64,000 nucleotides of DNA, taken from Clitopilus passeckerianus (taxonomy: Eukaryota > Basidiomycota > Agaricomycetes > Agaricales > Entolomataceae). Below the pieces are notes generated by a model. That model saw only the letters and a program-made list of their open reading frames with translations, searched no databases and was not told where the DNA came from. The position numbers and the translations under genes were made by a program. Location: the NCBI GenBank assembly GCA_944990035.1, contig CALYLX010000098.1:976391-1040390 (forward strand), given 5' to 3'. Positions 56,389-64,000 of the stretch are shown here, in pieces. Each line of letters opens with the position of its first letter. Position 1 is the stretch's first letter.

Positions 56389-57162
56389 CTACATGATGAT
56401 GCAGCAGGAGTTTTGCTATTTTACAGTAATAGATCAGACTTTGTCTTGCTCCAAGCTTTGACATGCTCACCTTCTTCGCTGTCTTGTAGAACATCTTACT
56501 CTGCGCTGACAGAGCCTGTGATCTGTCTACCAAGTTGTCCAGCTTCTCTCCGCGCTGAAGGACTGATTCGATCGTCTTGTGCTAGATATGGTCACTGGAC
56601 ATCAGTGGACAGCACTCGTTATAATGATGAGCGGGACTGACCAGAACGATCTTCGTTTCATCCAGCTCTTGCTGTACTCGCATGATGGTATCAGCCTGCC
56701 TCGGGTCTTGATACTTCTGAATGTAGGTGTTGATATCCGGGAAGGAAATGGAAGAAGGGTTTGAGAAAGAGGATTGGGGAACTTTGGCGGTGAAATCGTC
56801 CAGCAACTTCGTCAAGAGGGAGAAAGCAGGCCGAACAGGATACTCCTGGTCTGCAATGATAATGCCTGTGGGTTCCGTAGGAGTTACGACATGTGAAAAT
56901 CCAAAACGATACGGAGATCCTCACCAGCAAGTTGTTCGGCTCCTCCACGATTGTACACATGTGCAGTGTAGTTGTTCTCTTGGATGCTCTGTCTTTGTCC
57001 AGCGGCTGTCCTTTCCGCCACTGTCTTGGAGAAAAAGGACATAAACTCCCCGACGGAACCGCGTTGGTAAAAGGAGAATGAAGAGAGATCACTAGCAGAG
57101 CTCAGGAGGATGGAGTTGCCTGAATGAGGGACTTGAATGATTGAGATTGAGAAGATCTTCAT
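56389..57162 (-). CDS. YKT6: SNARE protein Ykt6
   Basis: The protein begins with a longin domain ([66 protein letters not shown]). It then has an R-SNARE helix ([40 protein letters not shown]) with the zero-layer Arg in LQRGEKLD. It ends NSCCIIM. The final CIIM is a prenylation box preceded by a second, palmitoylatable Cys, as in yeast Ykt6, which has no TM segment. Ykt6 acts in ER-Golgi, Golgi, vacuolar and autophagosome fusion. The length of about 200 residues is normal. Introns occur between longin blocks and just before the NSCCIIM exon. Confidence 0.95.
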
Positions 57163-58575
57163 GATGGTTCGTGGAGGGGTCGTTCAGAACTTGAGATGTG
57201 AAGTATAGATGGTGGACGAAAAGCAAGGATGAATAGCGCAGTCTCGTGGTTGGATGGCTGGTGGAGGTGTCACGGCCTCCGTTACAGCCACCGCATAATA
57301 TCAGCGTGTCAAAACTCATTCAGGCTCATTCTTGACACTGAAACTAAGTGGCCTCTATTTGAACGCTAAAGATCGTATAAGCACTTTTCCAACTTATCTA
57401 CTCATAAACCTCGGCGCTCAGCCTCAGTACATTTTACCATCGATCCCTGTGCCAATGCCATGGACCTTCCCCAGGAACATTGATCTTCAACGTGGCCCAG
57501 ATAACATAAGTGTCAAAGTCTCTCGGGGATATTCAATACATCCTCCTTCTACAGTGATTTGGTGTTCAGTCATTTATGAATCCACAGACAAGGCACGGGA
57601 GCTAAGAGATCCTTGTGACCGGGGACAAACGTATGCCGACATACCCATGGTTTTGCTGACCATCTGGGGGCTATATCACACAAGGACCATAAAGCTTCCG
57701 GTATGTGAAGGGATTGGTGCCTTCCGGACTCGTTCTAGAGGAATGCCTCTCCAATGACACCCATCGTCTTGCACCTAGCTATTCATTCGAAGATTCCTCA
57801 GGGTATTCTATGTTGACCTGCTTTTGCCTTGACTCTGCTTTTGGAACTGAACATCTTGGCTTTCTAGTTTTGGTGTGTCCAACGGTAATGAGATCCGTTT
57901 TACACTTCAGGCAGGAGTCGCTATGCGAAAACGTGTTTTTTCACATAATTGATTATGGTCGTGTCGTATAACAATGCGCATAGACTAATTATGCGAACTC
58001 TCAGCCAAACTTCACATTATGTGATTGTCTATGCGCAAAAGATCAATTTCGCGTAGTGGTGCTTGCCCGAAGTGTTAGTCTCATGATGCCGTGTATATTC
58101 TCTGCAGTCGGCTGTGGCACGTCTGAGCCCGCTTATCCACCGCTTACCCACATAGCCAACAAGCTCCTACACCTACACGATGACGAGGGTTGCCAGCAAT
58201 CTCCTCGCTAATGAAGCGAAATGACAGACTTTCTGATGTGTGAAGGTTTCAATTTCAAGCCGTTCCCCTCCGTTCTCATATGTCTTGAGACCGCCTCAAG
58301 GGCGATGAGGCAGTTTCACTGATGAATTCATTGATGAGCTGTGCATAGCCTTGGCCAAGAGCGCCAACTGACTGCATCCCTAGTTACTGAAGGTAGCAAC
58401 ACACCTCCATCAAATCATCCAAACCACTGATCACCGTCGCTACCGTTTCGGGTCGAGGTATATAAATCTCGCCGTCGAGGAATGAGATTTCTTCGAGGCT
58501 GCGCCCCAACACCTTCCGACTCTCTGTCATTTTCTTGCCCTTCAATTTCCTAAACGTCAATTTCTCTGGTTAGAA
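57163..58575. other. Large intergenic region with a small inverted-repeat element
   Basis: This 1.4 kb gap is the longest outside the transposon zone and lies between divergent YKT6 and the four-TM gene. A 141-codon open frame at 57332-57757 starts at TTG and has no recognisable domain. A possible MITE lies at 57921-58056. The last 150 nt or so, with pyrimidine-rich stretches, are presumably the four-TM gene promoter. Confidence 0.55.
57921..58056. repeat. Short MITE-like inverted-repeat element
   Basis: The left end reads CTATGCGAAA and the right end is the complement of CTACGCGAAA. Both are followed inward by CACATAAT. Inside is a perfect 11 bp inverted pair, TGCGCATAGAC and GTCTATGCGCA, separated by about 41 nt. 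The 136 bp segment is AT-rich and non-coding. It may be a foldback or MITE remnant. No target duplication is obvious. Confidence 0.4.
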
Positions 58576-59487
58576 ATGGTTTACATTCGCTCCCGCACTT
58601 TCTGCTGCTGCATTCCCGTTCGCTTCGGTGTCTTCGTGAGTAGCTTTGCAGGATTGCTTGCCTACACCGTGCTCATGTGGAATCCTGGTTATTATCGTAA
58701 GATTCTATCTCTGGCAGGCGTCATTCTCAGTACGCTTATCGCTGCTGCAGGATGGGTGCAGGTTGCTCAGATTAGTGAGTTTCAGTCCGTTTGGGTCAAG
58801 CGAATGGGCGCTGATGCCCAATACAGAGAACCACAAACCGTCTACCTCGGATGCAATTGCGCTGTGGCTACACTCTGGTGTCTTCACCCTACTAGCCATT
58901 TTATCACTATTTGGGTACGCCAACATATTGTCTACATGATTACTGTTCTAATAAAGACCGCACAGCTTTATCGGATCTTTAGCCAGAAGCCGTAATTCTG
59001 TTGCGGCATACAGCTGGGGTTTGCTCGTATTCTTGCTGTTGAGCATTTGCTCTGGCGCTTATACACTCTGGGCTGCGTTCCGTAAGCCAAGCCAAGGCGA
59101 CTATCTGACATGCCTTGCCGGAGCAAGAGACGAGGTTACGAAGGCGCTGTGTGGAAACAATTCTGGTGTTTACAAGGGTCTGCTCGTCGCTATCTACATT
59201 CTGATTTGGCTATCCATCATCTGTGCGTAATTTCTCTCGATAAAATCTTCCCAGCATTTAATAACATTTTCGGTGTAGACGCATACGTTGTCGTCGACAA
59301 CTATGTTGACCAGCTTGATGACGAAATGGCCGTTAAGGAGACGAGGCAAATGATCCACAACGCCGTCAGCCAGCCGCGAGTACCAGTGACCCCTGCTATC
59401 GCAGTGCCAGCCTACGCCAACACTGGCTACGCCTTCTCTCACCCCAACCAAGCGTACGGCGTCAGGCCGAACGGCAGTGTTGTTTAG
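58576..59487 (+). CDS. Four-TM membrane protein, function unknown
   Basis: Spliced from four exons, the protein starts MVYIRSRTFCCCIPVRFGVF with a Cys cluster before TM1 (FVSSFAGLLAYTVLMW). TM2 is ILSLAGVILSTLIAAAGWVQ, TM3 includes GVFTLLAILSLFG, and TM3/TM4 is GLLVFLLLSICSGAYTLWA. A loop with two Cys (GDYLTCLAGARDEVTKALCG) and a last TM (GLLVAIYILIWLSIIYAYVV) follow. The soluble tail is rich in Pro and ends YGVRPNGSVV. I recognise this as a type common in basidiomycetes but know no function. The Cys pair in the last loop could form a disulfide. Tetraspan families such as MARVEL are possible comparisons but not established. Confidence 0.7.
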
Positions 59488-59896
59488 AGGGCGTGTTTTT
59501 CGTTTTGGGCTTTGACGTTTTATACTTGCTAGCCTGGTGTTAGCGGATTGAATGGGCCTGACTAGTCATGCGTTCTTGGCTATTCTTATTTCTTTAAAAT
59601 GACAATAAAAAGTTATTGGGTGCCAACCTCTCGGGAAGGGGTGCACTTGATATAGCAGAATTCGGAGCATGTTCGCGTGTGGGAGACGAACTTTCGCTGG
59701 CTTTTTGCACAGTTATGCTACCAAGTGATTTATACCTGAGCAATGTTGAGTCTATTTGAACACTTTCCTTAAAATTCCTTGCATTGAACATGCATGACGA
59801 TTACGTACCGAGCGATCAATGTCGCCGCTCAGAATTTCCTGGTCGCCACTGGCCGACAACCTCCACGGTAATCCCATGTTTTGCTCTTGAGACCAC
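59488..59896. other. Intergenic, no gene seen
   Basis: This 409 nt stretch holds the four-TM gene 3' end and the site-2 protease promoter. No conserved ORF or structure was noticed. Confidence 0.5.
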
Positions 59897-61970
59897 ATGT
59901 CGGCGGTCGGCTCGCTTATTGCTCTGCTGGTGTTCTGGTTAGGCATTCACGCCGTCCACTATTTCTTCAGACCAGCTAGGGCGCACTCGCTTCTACCAAC
60001 ACATGCCCGCGAACGGAGCAAACGAAACAGTATCTGGAATAATTCAAGCTCTCATCTTGAGCTCAAAAACGTTCATCTCCGGATACAAACCTCGGCATGG
60101 AATATATCACACGACAACCTTGCTGCATCTCTCCGCAAGTCGGCTCTATTACACCCATTGAAGCAGTTCTATGACCTGGGCAGGATCATTAGCGTCATCG
60201 GCCTGCTAGCAGCAATGGGGATGCTTTGCTGGACAACGGGCACTACATTGCTCGCCCTTGTTGCCAAATTTTTCACAAAACCTATCCCTCTTCCCTCTCC
60301 AGATATTTTGGGTGAGATATACGGACGCGACTTGGATTCCTACCGCATGGAACAACACGCTATTGTACAGAGTCTACCAAAAGCAGAGCCTTGGATACAA
60401 CCTATTGTGAGTCTAAAACTGCTGCATGTGCCCAGTTGGGACAATTCTCCGTCGGCGACGAGCTCTAACTTATACACTCATAGATACCTGGAGTCACCGT
60501 GCCAATCACTCACCTTCCCGTGATCCTCGTCGCCGTTTTCTTATCTCAAGTTGTACACGAACTCGGCCATGCTGTTGCCGCCGCCATGTATGGCCTTTCT
60601 CTCAGTAATTGCTTCGGCGCTAACTGCCACGTTTGCAGAGAATCACTACCCATCTTAGGCGTAGGCGCATCCCTCACATTTGTTATCCCTTCGGCTTTCG
60701 TCTCGCTTCCTACCGCTGCACTGAATGCACTACCACCTCGGGCTCGAGCACGTATTATTTCTGCCGGGCCTTTCCATAACCTTCTCTTCTGGCTAGTCCT
60801 GTGGCTAGTCAGCCAGGCAAAGATAGGCTCACTCTTGTGGACGATTGGCTACCGAGACGTGTCAGATTTGGGTCGAGTTGTAGTTGACGTTGATAAAGTA
60901 AGCTCGATTTATTTTCCCTAGTAATGAAGCCCTTATTCACGCCGTTTCGCTTAGAATTCGCCTATGCACGGATACCTCCCTACAAATTCACTTATAACGC
61001 ATCTTGACGATTACCCCTTGGGATCAATTAATTCCTCTTCATCGAAAGAGATACAAGATACCTGGACTTTATACCTTACATCCGATAATTCCTCTGATCT
61101 AATGAATCAACCGCAACTTGGCTGGTGTGCGGGTCCCACCGGTACGTGTTGTCTTCCTTGAATTGAAGATGGTCAGAGACCGATTCCTTTTACAGAAAGC
61201 GCAGATCTCTGCTGTTCCATGGAAGCCTCTCCGGGGCTCTCTTGCTTTATTTCAACGGATTCCCCCGCCACACGAACTTGCCTAGACCCGATACCACTTC
61301 TCTCTTCCAACAGTGACAAGGTCTCTCGATGCTCGTCAACATCCGAATGTCCTGCGACGACAACATGCGTAAGGCCAGACAAGATCGAGAGACTCTTGAG
61401 GCTCACAATAAGACGCCCGTACTCTAAAAACACGGACGTGGTCTTGTGGAGTGGACCTCGCGGAGAGGTCTGGGAGGAAGGTTTGTTAACTGCTTCTACC
61501 TCTTCAATTCTGTAAACTGATGTTTCGGTCTACTGCAGTACATGTTAGCCATTTGATGCCACGGCTTTCAATCCTCCCATCTGGCTTGCCGGCATTCGCC
61601 AAACTTTTCTGGGAGTAGGTGGCAATCTTCTCGGCGTAGCAATTGTATTCATCATTGCATGTCTGCTAGGTACCTCGGGATGGCAACACTTTCACTCTTC
61701 TTCTTCAATCTGTTACCAGTACCTTACCTGGATGGCTCTCATTTTTTGGAAACGCTCTTGCAAGAAGTGAGCACTGACGGCTTGAGAACGATTCCGGGTG
61801 AGGAATACGACCTTGAGGCCTTGGGAAGAGCGCAGTCAATGAAGGAACAATGGCTAACACGGGCGGCCACCAGCTGGAAGGGCACGTTGATCAAAGTTGT
61901 TCCCAAAGTTGCTACCGTAATGCTTCTATCATGTACATTTTTGGGCTTCATAAATGCTTCATGGTCATGA
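59897..61970 (+). CDS. Site-2 protease (M50 intramembrane metalloprotease)
   Basis: A polytopic membrane protein with an N-terminal TM (GSLIALLVFWLGIHAVHYFF). A second TM (VIGLLAAMGMLCWTTGTTLL) precedes the catalytic zinc motif HELGH within VAVFLSQVVHELGHAVAAAM. Further hydrophobic segments and a Cys-rich luminal region (TSECPATTTC, GWCAGPTG) follow. The third zinc-ligand motif is NLLPVPYLDGSHFLE. This order matches MBTPS2/S2P. In fungi such as Cryptococcus, an S2P-type protease releases the sterol-regulated transcription factor Sre1 by intramembrane cleavage, affecting hypoxia adaptation and ergosterol synthesis. At least five introns are present. All active-site residues appear intact. Confidence 0.9.
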
Positions 61971-62184
61971 TTTGAACTCATCGCGTTGGATCCATTCTTG
62001 ATTGTGGAAGGACGCACGGACAGTTGAACTGATTCTGGATCATGGTTGCATTGCATAGCATACGAGCGTATGATGTATGGAGAAACATGCGTGATATGGG
62101 CAGCTCAACCGTCCCGTCTGAGCATTTTGATCTAACCTCCCCCCAAGCCAACGTCCAAGCAATAGAAATACAAGAGAAGCTTGT

Positions 62185-62660
62185 TTACTTCTTCTTAGCA
62201 ATCTTGTCGACTTCGACCACTGTAAGGCCTGGATCTCTTCAGCATTCATTCTGTTAATCCCATATATTTAGAACCTACCAGGTGGAAGGGATTGCTGGAG
62301 CTTGTCGGCCTTCTCTGGGTCGTCGACCGACAGTGTGTACAAATACCGTGAGCACCTGACCTTGAACTTGGTCTGTGTCTTTCCGTTGGGCAGTTTCGAG
62401 GGAATCTTCTTTATGCGTGCCTCTGAGAGTTCATAATATCGTCAACATCAAAAAAATGCAGTCGAGGAGGAATATGGGGCGTAGAGATGGTCGAAAGCAC
62501 GGTCAGTTGACGCATTAAAGACAGAATCAGAACAACATACGCGTGGCATCCTTCCTCTGCGTAATTTTAATGAACTCCTTGATATCGCGTATTTGCTTGG
62601 GCTACCGTGCATGTGTGAGCGATTCAACGTTCAAGAGTATATGGACAAAGCGCTCACCAT
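62185..62660 (-). CDS. RPL38: 60S ribosomal protein L38 (eL38)
   Basis: A small basic protein of about 80 residues: [66 protein letters not shown], then [13 protein letters not shown]. This matches eL38 along its whole length. The gene has four short exons. Exon 1 is the ATG alone (62658-62660, followed by GTGAGC). The next exon starts CCCAAGCAAATACGC. A third intron separates LPPG from LTVV. No single ORF covers the gene, because every exon is short. It is divergent from the F-box gene, with 231 nt between start codons. Confidence 0.93.
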
Positions 62661-62891
62661 CGTTGACGATCTTGAGGGGGTATTGATGTTCAAACGTCTT
62701 CGATACTGGATGTGAGGGACCGGCTGGTGGCTGAAACCTTAATTTCTGAATCTGTATAGCTTACGGTGATCACCGGCTAAGTCCCCATAATAATTTTCAT
62801 CACGTGACATATTCACCTCGAAACATCCCAGCTTGAGTCCAATCTGCGAGAGCATCGTTCTGGTTATAGAAACCTCCAATCCTGCATCGGA

Positions 62892-64000
62892 ATGGTCGAC
62901 CGACCTTTTCTGCACACTTTAACACTAAGCCTACCTTTGGAGCTCCTCCAATCCATCTTCCATCATATGCACAGCGATTGGGAAGAAGCAGCTTTCACGC
63001 CTTGCCTTAAAGCTGCATCTTTAGTCAATCAAACATGTCGCCTCATTTGCCAGTCGCTACTTTTCCAAAAAATTACAATATCGCTTGGCCCTCAGTCTCC
63101 CATTCAAAACCTCTATGAAGCCTTCTGTTGCAATCCCCATCTGATCATATACATACAGCAATTGAGCATCTGCGATCTCTATCTTCAAGTCTGCTATCTT
63201 ACAACCGCGCGTCGTGCTATCGAGGCGAAGCGGGAGTCGGATGAGATTATTCTATCTTCCGTGCTGGACCTCGTTTGCAAAGCCTCGAAATGCCGTGTTC
63301 TGGAAATGTTCGCCTCGGGGCAGCCCTATGGGGTGCAAGACGCTGCGGAAACATTTGATTGGGAATTACTAATGCCAGAGTTGCGGGCTTCCCTGCATTC
63401 TATGATAACTCAAGAAGGATGCATCTCGACAATATCCATATCTGGGGCATTTGACATACCCAGCTTTATTTTCTCAACGATGCACCTCGAATCGATGAAC
63501 GTGGTTGATTCCCTAATCGAAACATCCCAAGTATCTTCCCCGAGAGACACCTCGCAATCGAAAGCGAGGCTGAAGGAATTTACATTCATTACCCTCGAAA
63601 TCTACTCAGACGATAACCTATCCCTTTACTCTGAGATAACTGCTATGCTGGATTTCAGCCACATAAAAACACTCACTGTCAATCTCGACTTCTGCCGCAT
63701 GGAAGAACCGAGTGATGGTGTTTACGATATTATAGAGGCCTGTCAATCCACGCTTGAACACCTGCGGCTGTTCTATTCCGGTACAGAAATGAAAGGTATC
63801 TTGCGTCATTGTCGATTTCTTCAGCAACGCTGAAATAATAGACAACAGCACCAAAACTGAATTTCACAGAATGCTCTAAGTTATTGAAACTCACAATTGC
63901 GATGGACTGGGATGTAGTGACTTTACGCGGCAGCCCGCCGGCGCCCTACGTGGCATTATCTTTGCTGAAGCCCCCACCATCCATGTCTTGCGTCACGCTA
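62892..64000 (+). CDS. F-box-like protein (partial, runs off window)
   Basis: The N-terminus, LSLPLELLQSIFHHMHSDWE followed by LKAASLVNQTCRLICQSLLF, is the F-box-like pattern (LPxELLxxIF, LxxxSLVCKxW) found in the very large Agaricomycete F-box-like families. The rest looks like divergent leucine-rich repeats (IKTLTVNLDFCRM, STLEHLRLFYSGTE). The first open frame would stop at 63833. A good intron at 63796-63869 (GGTATC to TTTCACAG) joins it to ECSKLLKLTIAMDWDVV, which stays open to the window end, so the gene likely continues. F-box proteins recruit substrates to SCF ubiquitin ligases. The substrate here is unknown. Confidence 0.7.

Noticed and set aside
57332..57757. 141-codon open frame between YKT6 and the four-TM gene
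   Set aside because: It starts at TTG, has no recognisable domain or family-like spacing, and has no supporting splice structure. Treated as chance.

Overview
The window is nuclear DNA of a filamentous basidiomycete, most likely a mushroom-forming Agaricomycete. The evidence is tightly packed genes with many 45-75 nt GT-AG introns, short head-to-head promoters, a chromodomain Ty3/gypsy element, a psi-producing oxygenase, an agaric-style F-box protein, and orthologues of standard fungal housekeeping genes. CDS coordinates below run from start to stop codon and include introns. I spliced them by eye from frame, splice sites and family similarity.

Positions 1 to about 10,950 are a graveyard of transposable elements. 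From the left: a Ty1/copia RNase H fragment (+); a Tc1/mariner-like element inserted at a TA inside it, with six TCACRTGA octamers and the start of a transposase; a 6.2 kb chromovirus (Ty3/gypsy, minus strand) with one LTR, gag, protease, RT, integrase and chromodomain, plus an extra ORF beyond pol; a second copia fragment (gag to integrase, minus strand) cut off at the gypsy LTR; a second Tc1-like end; and a 606 bp element with 33 bp terminal inverted repeats. All appear defective.

From 11,150 to 31,800 lie conserved genes: mitochondrial release factor mRF1 (-), a CSC1/OSCA-type channel (+), a probable proteasome assembly chaperone (-), a Cdc4-type myosin light chain (+), the IND1 Fe-S ATPase (-), ETF-ubiquinone oxidoreductase (-), a FAF2/UBXD8-like UBX protein (+), a Ctr copper transporter (-), TFIIIB subunit BRF1 (+) and a CM1-motif gamma-tubulin-complex tether (+).

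From 32,100 to 64,000: a PAR32-like GRGGAGN-repeat protein (-), a SLMAP-like FHA tail-anchored protein (-), DGK1 diacylglycerol kinase (-), a BuGZ/ZNF207 zinc-finger protein (+), an SPX-RING ubiquitin ligase (-), a myosin II heavy chain (-), a Ppo fatty-acid dioxygenase whose P450 half lacks its heme cysteine (-), the SNARE YKT6 (-), a four-TM protein (+), a site-2 protease (+), ribosomal protein L38 (-), and an F-box-like gene running off the right edge (+).

Functional themes are cytokinesis and spindle (myosin II heavy chain, Cdc4-type light chain, CM1 protein, BuGZ), mitochondrial function (mRF1, IND1, ETF-QO) and membrane lipid or trafficking (DGK1, YKT6, S2P, Ppo). I see no evidence that they are co-regulated as a cluster. 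The most unusual features are four genes whose first coding exon is just the ATG, a 13 nt micro-exon, a repeat protein whose exon borders track its repeats, a Ser/basic-rich insert in the myosin motor, and the nested transposons. I found no tRNA, rRNA or CRISPR array, and nothing I would call an undescribed multi-gene system.
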